A stretch of 6,715 bases of DNA from Clostridia bacterium (GCA_028702545.1 JAQVOQ010000051.1:1-6715), one strand, 5' to 3'; positions 1 to 6,047 are shown, counted from the first letter of the stretch. The notes: generated from the letters alone by a model not told the origin. Translations and numbers: made by a program.

Positions 1-240
1 AATTGAAATAAGTAAATAAATAATGCTCCACATAACACCAAATAACAAGTTAGGTGGATACAATTTTGGTTTTATTAAGCTTGTGAACCAAGCACTGTTT
101 GTATTTGTAAAAATACTGCCTAATATACTTACTAAAAAAACTGTTCCAAAACTAATCAGTGCGGGTTTCCAATTATTTTTAAATAACTTTTTTATTTTAT
201 ATAAACTTTTATTTTGTTTTTGTACGATATTTGTTTCCAT
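1..240 (-). CDS. tspO: TspO/MBR family membrane protein, N-terminal part, cut by the left window edge
   Basis: Reading from an ATG at 240 to the window edge gives 80 residues without a stop; the rest of the gene lies outside. After a basic N-terminus of about 24 residues there is a hydrophobic helix (about 27-44). Next comes the family signature W51-x5-KP(57-58)-xx-Y61-PP(62-63)-xxx-F67-xx-W71-xxx-Y75, which opens the second membrane helix. This tryptophan/proline pattern is characteristic of TspO/MBR (tryptophan-rich sensory) proteins, which are five-helix membrane proteins of about 155-165 residues that bind porphyrins and related ligands. The physiological role in Firmicutes is not settled. 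An AGAGGTG ribosome binding site lies just upstream of the ATG. A terminator at 334-371 separates it from the next gene upstream, so it should have its own promoter in 241-333. That stretch is very AT-rich and I could not pick a convincing promoter. The call rests on motif recognition alone; the start is secure. Confidence 0.85.
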   Translation of the reverse strand, partial: METNIVQKQNKSLYKIKKLFKNNWKPALISFGTVFLVSILGSIFTNTNSAWFTSLIKPKLYPPNLLFGVMWSIIYLLISI

Positions 241-333
241 ATAATACACCTCTTACAAAAATAGTTTATGCTACAAATATTCAAAATATAATATATAAAT
301 AACAAAGCGAGTTTTAGTAAATTTTAAAAATAA

Positions 334-371
334 AAAAAACTAACAGAGTTTTTAATCTCTGTTAGTTTTTT
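334..371 (-). terminator. Intrinsic terminator after the Gly/Cys-rich peptide gene
   Basis: A perfect 15-bp inverted repeat (334-348 pairing with 357-371) surrounds an 8-base loop. It includes CTAACAGAG/CTCTGTTAG. On the minus strand the 3' arm runs into a T-rich tract, ending transcription 17 bases past the stop at 388. The symmetry means it could also stop plus-strand transcripts, but no plus-strand gene is seen. Confidence 0.9.
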
Positions 372-387
372 GGTTAAAGGTTATGTA

Positions 388-627
388 TTAGTAACCTCCG
401 CCAAAACCGCCGCAGCAGCAAAGCAAGATTATAATCCATAAACATCCGTAGCCCCCAAAGCCACCGTCCATCATTTCACCTTTGCCACCGAATCCACCGC
501 AGCAACATAGTAAAATGATAATCCATAAACAGTTGGTTCCTCCGCCTTGACCTACGCCAATTCCGTTGAATCCACCGCAGCCACCACAGCCGTAACCTTT
601 ACCTTGGCCTCCAAAAAATCCGTTCAT
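388..627 (-). CDS. Gly/Cys-rich small protein with a duplicated hydrophobic Cys motif
   Basis: This is a 79-residue protein with 31 Gly and 10 Cys. The sequence CLWIIILLCCCGGFGG occurs twice, at residues 33-48 and 62-77, exactly 29 residues apart. The hydrophobic core LWIIILL is only seven residues, too short to span a bilayer alone. The two copies differ at nine codons and every difference is synonymous, which shows that the frame is translated and selected. An AGGAGG ribosome binding site (636-641) lies 8 bases before the ATG. The gene stands alone between terminators at 334-371 and 751-779. Its local GC is higher than its neighbours because of the Gly codons. It resembles in style the short Gly/Cys-rich peptides of clostridia and bacilli, some annotated as spore-coat or sporulation related; that link is inference. 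No sigma-specific promoter could be assigned in 642-750. Function unknown. Confidence 0.85.
   Translation of the reverse strand: MNGFFGGQGKGYGCGGCGGFNGIGVGQGGGTNCLWIIILLCCCGGFGGKGEMMDGGFGGYGCLWIIILLCCCGGFGGGY
391..535 (-). repeat. Internal duplication encoding CLWIIILLCCCGGFGG, two copies 87 bp apart
   Basis: Two in-frame copies of about 48 bases encode the same 16 residues. The nucleotide copies have diverged only at synonymous positions (Ile, Leu, Cys, Gly and Phe codons), indicating an old duplication kept by selection on the peptide. Confidence 0.85.
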
Positions 628-750
628 CTCGTGTTCCTCCTAAAAAATTTTACTTTTGTTCATACAAATTAATAAAAGTTATGTATTACTCTTTTTCTTT
701 AGCGCTTTTTAAGCCTTTTCATTTGTATATACCATAGTATTTTAGAAGTT

Positions 751-779
751 AAAAAAATGTGCTAATCGTGAGCACATTT
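751..779 (-). terminator. Intrinsic terminator after hflX
   Basis: Inverted repeat AAATGTGCT/AGCACATTT (755-763 with 771-779) with a 7-base loop. On the minus strand it is followed by a run of seven T (757-751). It lies 24 bases past the hflX stop codon and closes the two-gene unit. Confidence 0.92.
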
Positions 780-802
780 CTAAAAAATTAAATGGGATAA
801 AA

Positions 803-1894
803 TTAAATAAGTTCTATTATTTTTTGTTTTAATTCGTCTATTCCTTCATTTTTTAAAGCAGAAATATAAACTGTATCTTTTGCTTGTTTTCTCTCAAAAT
901 TAGGCACTTTGTCCATTTTGTTATAAACTTTTATTATAGGAGTGTTTTTAATACCTAAGTTGGCTAGCACCTTTAATACTATTTCTTCCTGCTCTTTATA
1001 CAATGAGTTTGATGCATCTATTATATGAAGCAAGATATCTGAATGTACAGACTCTTCAAGAGTTGCCGAAAAAGCATCAATAAATTCGTGCGGAAGTTTA
1101 GAAACAAAGCCTACGGTATCTACTAAAAGTATTTCTTTATTTTGTTCTAACCAAACGCTACGAGTTGTAGTGTCTAGCGTTGCAAACAGCATATCTTTGG
1201 CTAAAATATCCGCCTTTGTAATCAAATTCATCAAAGTGCTTTTGCCCGAATTTGTATACCCTACTATTGCAACACTTTTTTTAGCGCTCAACACTCTTTT
1301 GCTTCTAACAATATCTCTATTTTCTTTTAGTTTTTCTAATTCTTTTTCCTTATCATAAATTTTTTTTTCTATTACACGCCTGCTAAGCTCTATTTTAGTT
1401 TCACCAGGCCCTCTCATGCCAACGCCTCCACCAAATCTGCCCTCAGTGCCTTGCAAACTAGTAAGCCTAGGAAGTGAGTATTTTAATTGAGCAAGTTCTG
1501 CTTGAAGTTTTCCCTCATTGCTTTTTGCGCGAAGTGCAAAAATATCTAGTATCAACATTGAGCGATCTATAACTCTTACATTTAACTCTTTTTGCAAGTT
1601 AGAAATTTTTGAGCCAACTAGTTCATTGTCAAATATAACAACTGTTGCCCCCGTCTCCTCTATCATAACTCTTATTTCTTCTAATTTGCCTGAGCCAATT
1701 AAATAAGCACCATCTGGTTTATGGCGATTTTGAGTGATTATTCCAACAGTTTCAAGTTCAATGGCTTCTGCCAAACTTTTAAGTTCGGCTAAATCCATTT
1801 CTATGCTTCTTTTTGTATCAAAACTAACTAGTACCAAAACGGCTTTTTCATGCTCGGCTTCGGTCGACATTGTTTTTGTTTCATTTCTTTTCAT
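803..1894 (-). CDS. hflX: GTPase HflX, short form
   Basis: A 363-residue HflX of the Obg-HflX superfamily, a ribosome-binding GTPase that acts in the cytoplasm and in studied bacteria splits or rescues stalled 70S ribosomes through the 50S subunit. The N-terminal HflX domain spans about 18-125. The family linker signature RGPGETKIEL is at 161-170, followed by a charged coiled coil (about 171-205). The G domain has G1 GYTNSGKST (212-220), G2 in TLDTTTR (239-245), G3 DTVGF (259-263), G4 NKMD (325-328) and G5 ISA (344-346). All GTP-binding motifs are intact. The protein ends soon after G5, so it lacks the C-terminal domain of the roughly 420-residue forms of E. coli and B. subtilis; such short forms occur, and the stop is followed by a proper terminator. 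The ATG at 1894 is preceded by an AGAAGGGG ribosome binding site. An alternative ATG is nine codons in. It lies 15 bases behind the upstream membrane protein gene, so it is probably cotranscribed. Confidence 0.96.
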   Translation of the reverse strand: MKRNETKTMSTEAEHEKAVLVLVSFDTKRSIEMDLAELKSLAEAIELETVGIITQNRHKPDGAYLIGSGKLEEIRVMIEETGATVVIFDNELVGSKISNLQKELNVRVIDRSMLILDIFALRAKSNEGKLQAELAQLKYSLPRLTSLQGTEGRFGGGVGMRGPGETKIELSRRVIEKKIYDKEKELEKLKENRDIVRSKRVLSAKKSVAIVGYTNSGKSTLMNLITKADILAKDMLFATLDTTTRSVWLEQNKEILLVDTVGFVSKLPHEFIDAFSATLEESVHSDILLHIIDASNSLYKEQEEIVLKVLANLGIKNTPIIKVYNKMDKVPNFERKQAKDTVYISALKNEGIDELKQKIIELI

Positions 1895-1909
1895 ATTTTT
1901 CCCCTTCTC

Positions 1910-2782
1910 TTACTCAGAGAATATTTGCTCTAATTGATTAATTTGCACTAAGTACATTTGAATATCACCCAATAAATTAGTTGTATCAATTGCTAAGGAT
2001 GTTTTTTGTGCAATTTGCACTAAAGTGCTAGCGACTACTGCTAAATGATTAGCTGTTACACATAATTTAAAACTAGAATCAATACTTCCTTCATTCAAAT
2101 AAAAACTAAGGTCATAAATTTCCTTTATATCATTATAATAACTCAGTGTACTATCAAAAAAATTAAAATTAATTAACTCACCATTTGTGTAAGAATTAAA
2201 CTGTTCAAAGGCATCATTTGGTGCATTTTCTATATTTAGCAAAGAAAACATCCTCACCATAATAAAATTTAATCGATTATAGTCATTAATACTAGCAAAA
2301 CTCTCATTGAGTAAATCACCTGCAGCAAACGAAAAAGCTTTGTCCTTTTCGTTTAAATTATATAATGCCTCCACATAACTTTGTTTTAATCTTGCATCTT
2401 CATTTGCCAAATATAACATAAGCGCATAACTATCAATGCTGTTTAAATGATAATCATTTACATAATCAATAAAGTCATAATAACTTTCACTTCCATCATC
2501 AAACAGAAGTTCAAAATTTTCTACAATTTTTTGATTGTCTTTTACTATTATTGTTTTATTTAACAAATTATATAAATCATTGACATCTTGAGTTTTTTGA
2601 TAACTTAATTCGTAATAAAAAATTGATAATTTATCAAGCCCTAAAGAACTAGTAGCCCTCGCTAAACTTGATGGATAAAAAATAGTAAGCGAACCTATTA
2701 AAATGCTAAATACGACAAATAAAACAATAACAGTAATCATTGCTGTTTTTAAAATTATTTTGTTAAAATTTAACTCACTCAT
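1910..2782 (-). CDS. Membrane-anchored helical protein of unknown function, upstream of hflX
   Basis: I do not recognise this 290-residue protein as a named family. A short cytoplasmic N-terminus is followed by one strong hydrophobic helix (about residues 10-36). The remaining roughly 250 residues are predicted outside the membrane. They are acidic to neutral and almost wholly alpha-helical by composition, with many Tyr, Asn, Leu and Asp. The stretch around 38-105 (LG...YYE..Y.....D..DLY.LL) has the look of TPR-like helical hairpins, which would suit a protein-binding role; this is inference. There is one Cys (about 240) and no catalytic motif. The start has a weak ribosome binding site (GGAAAC, 10 bases upstream) and a good promoter about 55 bases upstream (2837-2865). 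The stop codon lies 15 bases before the hflX start, inside its ribosome binding region, suggesting coupling. The overall plan, one N-terminal anchor plus a helical ectodomain, is shared with the product of 4242-5558, but I see no clear sequence homology. Confidence 0.85.
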   Translation of the reverse strand: MSELNFNKIILKTAMITVIVLFVVFSILIGSLTIFYPSSLARATSSLGLDKLSIFYYELSYQKTQDVNDLYNLLNKTIIVKDNQKIVENFELLFDDGSESYYDFIDYVNDYHLNSIDSYALMLYLANEDARLKQSYVEALYNLNEKDKAFSFAAGDLLNESFASINDYNRLNFIMVRMFSLLNIENAPNDAFEQFNSYTNGELINFNFFDSTLSYYNDIKEIYDLSFYLNEGSIDSSFKLCVTANHLAVVASTLVQIAQKTSLAIDTTNLLGDIQMYLVQINQLEQIFSE

Positions 2783-2836
2783 TTTATTTTTGTTTCCAAT
2801 TTGTTTTTATTTATTAATTACTGCTTATCGTTAACA

Positions 2837-2865
2837 ATTTTAACATAATAAATATAATTAAGCAA
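2837..2865 (-). promoter_or_regulatory. Promoter of the membrane protein-hflX unit
   Basis: On the minus strand TTGCTT (2860-2865) is separated by 17 bases from TAAAAT (2837-2842), and the -10 is extended by TGT just before it. The leader to the start at 2782 would be about 48 bases. The -10 fits the vegetative consensus well; the -35 matches only in its TTG. Confidence 0.65.
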
Positions 2866-2878
2866 TTAGTAAGAAAAC

Positions 2879-2904
2879 AAAAAAAGAGTTTAACACTCTT
2901 TTTT
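2879..2904 (-). terminator. Intrinsic terminator after the secreted protein gene
   Basis: A 10-bp inverted repeat (2880-2889 with 2895-2904, core GAGT/ACTC flanked by A/T runs) with a 5-base loop gives a U-run on the minus strand. It lies 19 bases past the stop at 2923 and just upstream of the next promoter. Confidence 0.85.
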
Positions 2905-2922
2905 GTTTATAAAATTATATTT

Positions 2923-3624
2923 TTAAAATTGTACAACACGCTTACTAATTAACTCGCCAGTCATAGGATCTATTACAAGCTCTATCGTTGAACCCGCTTG
3001 ACCATATATGCTAATATACCAATAATATTTATCTGTTATGCCTTGTGGGTCACCAATAATTATTAAATGAACTTCCGCATTTAACTTACCCTCTGAAATA
3101 AGTTCTTCAAAGTTTGTGCCAGCAATATTTTCCATACCAATTTCTAATGCTTTTTCCCAATTTATTTCCCAATTTGGACTAATAGGATCTAGTTTTAGGG
3201 TTTCATATAAATCATCCCATTCAACAAGTAAATAAACTTGACTATCATCTGGCATTTTTATACCTATATCTGCAACATAATTTACATTAAAGGGGCTTTT
3301 TTCAAACTCCCCTTCATAATAATTATCGCCTATTGTTAATTTATAAGTTGGCACACCAAAACGAGCAGTTTGTGGCTCTTTAAAATTTAGGGTAATAATA
3401 CCAAAATCAATTAATTCAGTGGCAACTCCATTCAATATATAAGTTTCTTCCCTCTCTCCTGTCATAAATGTGGCATTAAGTTTTTCATTATCACCCTGAA
3501 ATAAATTATATCTAACTTCTGATAAATTTTTTAAAACCAAATCTAAATCAGTAGGCTTAATTATAGCCATCGCGGTTGTTGTGCCCGCAATTACCAAAAG
3601 TGCAGTTAATAAAAATTTTTTCAT
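2923..3624 (-). CDS. Secreted protein with PepSY-like C-terminal region
   Basis: A 233-residue exported protein of unknown function. The N-terminus is a classic signal peptide: MKKF, then hydrophobic LLTALLVIAG, then a likely cleavage after AMA at residue 20. There is no lipobox Cys, so it should be released or loosely held. The middle (about 25-150) looks beta-rich and contains no enzyme motif that I know. The C-terminal 70 residues have the PepSY-like order: helix (WEKALEIGMENI), then YYWYISIYG, then VIDPMTGELISKR. PepSY-type domains are often found in secreted proteins, some of them peptidase inhibitors; the assignment here is by pattern only. The same frame opens further upstream to a TTG at 3654. 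I chose the ATG at 3624 because it begins the signal peptide and has AGGAGGTAAT directly before it. The gene is flanked by terminators on both sides and is therefore monocistronic. No strong promoter was found; a TG-extended AATAAT near 3681 is the best -10 candidate. Confidence 0.85.
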   Translation of the reverse strand: MKKFLLTALLVIAGTTTAMAIIKPTDLDLVLKNLSEVRYNLFQGDNEKLNATFMTGEREETYILNGVATELIDFGIITLNFKEPQTARFGVPTYKLTIGDNYYEGEFEKSPFNVNYVADIGIKMPDDSQVYLLVEWDDLYETLKLDPISPNWEINWEKALEIGMENIAGTNFEELISEGKLNAEVHLIIIGDPQGITDKYYWYISIYGQAGSTIELVIDPMTGELISKRVVQF

Positions 3625-3628
3625 ATTA

Positions 3629-3634
3629 CCTCCT
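3629..3634 (-). promoter_or_regulatory. Ribosome binding site that decides the start of the secreted protein
   Basis: A perfect AGGAGG lies 4 bases before the ATG at 3624. Longer in-frame starts at 3654 (TTG) and 3639 (ATG) would put this site inside the coding region and place extra residues before the signal peptide. Confidence 0.8.
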
Positions 3635-3706
3635 AGCATAGTTTGTCCTAACAATAATGTATGAGGTATTTTTTTTTATTATTACATTTTTAACTTATAA
3701 AAGTAT

Positions 3707-3747
3707 AAAAAAATACTTTAGAACAAAGTGTTTTAAAGTATTTTTTT
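3707..3747 (-). terminator. Intrinsic terminator after rpiB
   Basis: A 14-bp inverted repeat (3707-3720 with 3734-3747; core ATACTTTA/TAAAGTAT flanked by A/T runs) with a 13-base loop. On the minus strand the structure ends in seven T. It starts 12 bases past the rpiB stop codon. Confidence 0.9.
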
Positions 3748-3758
3748 CATAATAATGA

Positions 3759-4196
3759 TTAACATTCTAACTGACTAATTTTTTCAATTCTTTTAATATG
3801 TCTATCTTGTTTAAAATGTGCTTTTAAGTAAGCATTTATAATCTTTTTAGCCTTATATAAACTTATAAAACTACCGCCTAAAGCAATAACATTTGCATTG
3901 TTGTGCTCTTTTGATAATTTGGCTATTTTGCTGTTATAAGCTACTGCTGCCCTTATACCTTTTATTTTATTTGCTGCAATACTAATTCCAATGCCACTGC
4001 CACAAATAAAAATTCCTACATTTTCTTCGTTTTGTAATACTAACTTACTCGCACTTTTTACATAATCAGGATAGTCATCTGCCGGCACTAAACTGCTAGC
4101 ACTATCATCAACAAAAGCAATACCGCTTTTTTTAAAATGTTTTTTTAATTTTTCTTTTAGTGCAAACCCAGCATGGTCAGCGGTTAAAATAATCAT
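3759..4196 (-). CDS. rpiB: Ribose-5-phosphate isomerase B (RpiB/LacAB family)
   Basis: A 145-residue protein of the usual RpiB length. It interconverts ribulose 5-phosphate and ribose 5-phosphate in the cytoplasmic pentose phosphate pathway. Family landmarks are in order: DHAGFALK (7-14), DDYPDY (40-45), the catalytic-loop motif ICGSGIGISIAANK (64-77) with catalytic Cys65, GIRAAVAY (80-87), HNNANVIALGG (98-108) and the C-terminal phosphate-binding RHIKRIEKI (132-140). Everything needed for activity is visible. The related LacA/LacB galactose-6-phosphate isomerases share the fold; the intact Cys motif and standalone single subunit favour RpiB, although activity on other phosphorylated sugars (for example allose 6-phosphate) cannot be excluded. 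AAGGAAA (4204-4210) lies 7 bases before the ATG. The upstream membrane protein gene ends 45 bases away with no terminator between, so the two are probably cotranscribed from 5596-5624. Confidence 0.96.
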   Translation of the reverse strand: MIILTADHAGFALKEKLKKHFKKSGIAFVDDSASSLVPADDYPDYVKSASKLVLQNEENVGIFICGSGIGISIAANKIKGIRAAVAYNSKIAKLSKEHNNANVIALGGSFISLYKAKKIINAYLKAHFKQDRHIKRIEKISQLEC

Positions 4197-4241
4197 TTTT
4201 TTATTTCCTTATTTTTTTATTATTCGCAATTTTATTGCTTT

Positions 4242-5558
4242 TTAATTATAACTAACTTGATTTAAAAAGTTAAAGAAAGCTTGAGCATAAGTTTTTTCTA
4301 AACCCGGTTCTAAACCTTGATAATAAGCAAATTTATCACTCGCTGAATAATAATTAAAAGCATCAAAATTTTCATATGCAACAATGAACGGATTAGCATA
4401 AGGGTTTGTTGATGTGCCAGTAAAACTTTCAAATTTTGTTAATATATTATTTAAGTCGGCAAGATTATTAGTGACATTTGCACCCAAATTCCACTTATTA
4501 ATAATTATAGAAGCATAGTGAAACTGTAATTTTGTTAAGTAAGTTTCTAATTTATTTAAAACAGGATCATTTCCATATAAATTAATATAATTTTCTAAAT
4601 TTGGAAGCAAACTAATTGAAGTATTAATGACTAAATCCAAACTCTCTTTAAAGTATCTATGTAAACTTAAAACAATAATATCTGGTTCCTCATAAACATT
4701 GACAGCTCTAACTAAATTATTATAAAAATTAACGACATTATGCATTGCAGAGTTAAGTTCAGTCAAATTAGAATTTAATTCATCTCTAAACTCAACATTT
4801 GTATGTTTCACATATTTTAACAAATCCACATAATAGTTATAATTATTATGCATCACTTTAAACAAAATACAACTATTATTTACTTCATCTAAGACCTCTT
4901 GTTCTGCATTGATTGATGCCAAAAATTCCTCTTCAAAAGAAATATCTACGGAGTAACTTGTGGTATCAAGCAAAATATTGTAACTACTTAAATTATTGTT
5001 TCTAGCAATTCTTTCGAGGTTTATAACGACAGAACCAATAATTAAAGTTACTATTATAATACCAATAATAATTTTTGTAATTGGCTTAAAGTTTAAAACT
5101 CTCTTCCAAATATTTTTAAAAAAAGCACCTATTTTGAAAAAAACAATCTTTAATATATTTTTACATTTTAAAAAAATTCTTTTAAGGAACTTTAATATTA
5201 TTAAAAAAATTCTTTTAAGGAATTTCTCTGTTATTAAAAATACCTTCTTTGCTTTTTTGCCGATAATTATTGCAACGGCTTTTATCTTTTTGAACACTTT
5301 AATGCTCAACTCTTTTATCTTTTTAAACACTTTAATGCTCAACTCTTTTATCTTTTTGAACACTTTAATGCTCAACTCTTTTATCTTTTTGAACACTTTA
5401 ATGCTCAACTCTTTTATCTTTTTGAACACTTTAATGCTCAACTCTTTTATCTTTTTGAACACTTTAACAAAAAAATTGCAAATTTTAGTTCTCAAAGTGC
5501 CTAATTTACATTTTTTTATTTTTATATTTTCTACATTTTTTTCTTCTTTGGTTTTCAA
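4242..5558 (-). CDS. Membrane protein with basic 11-residue repeats before one transmembrane helix
   Basis: A 438-residue protein that I cannot place in a family. Residues 1-30 are Lys-rich. Residues 31-93 are six copies of (I/V)KVFKKIKELS, the last incomplete. The 11-residue register continues in degenerate form to about 151, including two copies of KFLKRIFL (112-119 and 123-130). Each unit can form an amphipathic helix with V, F, I and L on one side and Lys on the other. One transmembrane helix follows (about 162-180). Residues 181-438 form a helical, neutral to acidic outer domain without known motifs. The positive-inside rule puts the repeats in the cytoplasm. The start codon is TTG at 5558, with AGGAG 8 bases upstream; no in-frame ATG occurs upstream before a stop at 5604-5606. 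It precedes rpiB by 45 bases. A function in binding membrane, nucleic acid or polyphosphate through the cationic array is inference only. Confidence 0.85.
   Translation of the reverse strand: MKTKEEKNVENIKIKKCKLGTLRTKICNFFVKVFKKIKELSIKVFKKIKELSIKVFKKIKELSIKVFKKIKELSIKVFKKIKELSIKVFKKIKAVAIIIGKKAKKVFLITEKFLKRIFLIILKFLKRIFLKCKNILKIVFFKIGAFFKNIWKRVLNFKPITKIIIGIIIVTLIIGSVVINLERIARNNNLSSYNILLDTTSYSVDISFEEEFLASINAEQEVLDEVNNSCILFKVMHNNYNYYVDLLKYVKHTNVEFRDELNSNLTELNSAMHNVVNFYNNLVRAVNVYEEPDIIVLSLHRYFKESLDLVINTSISLLPNLENYINLYGNDPVLNKLETYLTKLQFHYASIIINKWNLGANVTNNLADLNNILTKFESFTGTSTNPYANPFIVAYENFDAFNYYSASDKFAYYQGLEPGLEKTYAQAFFNFLNQVSYN
5170..5222 (-). repeat. Older pair of 33-bp-spaced repeats within the same gene
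   Basis: The same 20 bases occur at 5170-5189 and 5203-5222, exactly 33 bp apart, and encode KFLKRIFL twice. The spacing matches the main array, showing that the 11-residue periodicity extends beyond the nearly identical copies. Confidence 0.85.
5281..5468 (-). repeat. Tandem array of a 33-bp unit, about 5.7 copies
   Basis: Five full copies start at 5281, 5314, 5347, 5380 and 5413, and a partial copy starts at 5446. They are identical except for one base in the second copy (5325), which is a synonymous Phe change. The unit encodes IKVFKKIKELS. The near-identity implies recent expansion or ongoing homogenisation, and the length is a multiple of three, so copy number can change without a frameshift. 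Confidence 0.97.
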
Positions 5559-5566
5559 AAGGGTTT

Positions 5567-5571
5567 CTCCT
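5567..5571 (-). promoter_or_regulatory. Ribosome binding site supporting a TTG start
   Basis: AGGAG lies 8 bases before the TTG at 5558. The only nearby ATG (5590) is out of frame, so this site decides the start of the 11-residue-repeat protein. Confidence 0.75.
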
Positions 5572-5595
5572 TTTATGCTTTTGTATACATAAGTT

Positions 5596-5624
5596 ATATT
5601 ACATTAAAAATAAAAAAAAGGCAA
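5596..5624 (-). promoter_or_regulatory. Likely promoter of the repeat protein-rpiB unit
   Basis: TTGCCT (5619-5624) and TAATAT (5596-5601) are 17 bases apart on the minus strand. The leader would be about 30 bases. A perfect TATAAT further upstream (5634-5639) has only a run of T as a -35 and is an alternative. Confidence 0.5.
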
Positions 5625-5653
5625 TTAATTTGCATTATACAAGCCAAATAAAC

Positions 5654-5673
5654 AAAAAAAAACTTTGCAGTTT
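5654..5673 (-). terminator. Probable weak terminator after the WG-repeat gene
   Basis: A short stem AAACT/AGTTT (5669-5673 with 5660-5664) is closed by the GCAA tetraloop, a GNRA type. On the minus strand it is followed by a run of T down to 5654. It begins 8 bases past the stop at 5681. The stem is short, so termination may be partial. Confidence 0.5.
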
Positions 5674-5680
5674 GTTCTTT

Positions 5681-6040
5681 TTATTTTTTCTTTTTTATTT
5701 TTTCTAAGTAGTCAAACATATTATCTAGATAAATATTTATGTCGCCAATAGTATTATCTATCATTTGTGTTAATTTATATTTATTATTTTCTCTTTCCCT
5801 CTCTCGTCTTAAATCATCATAGGTATAATTTGAGCGAACAAAATCTCCTTTTGTATTTATAGTTACCCAGCGCCCACTATCAAGTTTAACAAATGCAACT
5901 CCATCTTTAAAAGACTCAACTTCAGCATATTTTCCATCCATCAATTTACCATAAATATGAACGAAACCATATTTGCCATCATTGAACCTAACTTTTGCAT
6001 ATCCATCGTAATAATCGCTTAATTTTAAGTAATTACTCAA
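5681..6040 (-). CDS. WG-repeat (beta-hairpin repeat) small protein
   Basis: With the start at a TTG at 6040 the protein has 119 residues. Residues 11-34 (DGYAKVRFNDGKYGFV and following) and 39-68 (FKDGVAFVKLDSGRWVTIN and following) are two units of the WG/KWG-like repeat. This repeat is a beta-hairpin module in many bacterial proteins, often a binding scaffold; its partner here is unknown. Residues 75-119 are a highly charged helical tail, Arg/Glu-rich then Lys-rich, that could form a coiled coil. There is no signal peptide or membrane segment, so it is probably cytoplasmic. The frame stays open up to 6088, but that start would overlap the upstream gene and has no ribosome binding site. The TTG at 6040 has GGAGG 7 bases before it and leaves a 22-base gap to the upstream stop, so I prefer it. 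It is the second gene of a unit with 6063-6434. Confidence 0.8.
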   Translation of the reverse strand: MSNYLKLSDYYDGYAKVRFNDGKYGFVHIYGKLMDGKYAEVESFKDGVAFVKLDSGRWVTINTKGDFVRSNYTYDDLRRERERENNKYKLTQMIDNTIGDINIYLDNMFDYLEKIKKKK

Positions 6041-6047
6041 AACTTTG

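Noticed and set aside
23..244. A 73-codon plus-strand frame at the left end
   Set aside because: It is antisense to the TspO reading frame, which carries a clear family signature and a ribosome binding site.
642..750. A sporulation sigma-factor promoter for the Gly/Cys-rich peptide
   Set aside because: I looked for sigma E, G and K-like boxes and found no pair with correct spacing, so a sporulation role is not supported by the promoter.
1170..1937. Three plus-strand frames of 62-67 codons
   Set aside because: They are Ser-rich shadows of hflX, lack ribosome binding sites, and the GTPase motifs are on the opposite strand.
5281..5468. The 33-bp array as a CRISPR array
   Set aside because: The repeats are directly adjacent with no variable spacers, and they keep one reading frame within a gene.
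4996..5592. A 198-codon plus-strand frame opposite the repeat protein
   Set aside because: It is long only because the 33-bp repeats contain no stop on this strand. It has no ribosome binding site, and the minus-strand frame is longer, has a start signal and shows a synonymous substitution between repeat copies.
5634..5639. A perfect TATAAT as the main promoter of the repeat protein-rpiB unit
   Set aside because: At normal spacing the -35 is only a run of T from the preceding terminator. The box pair at 5596-5624 is better balanced and closer to the start.
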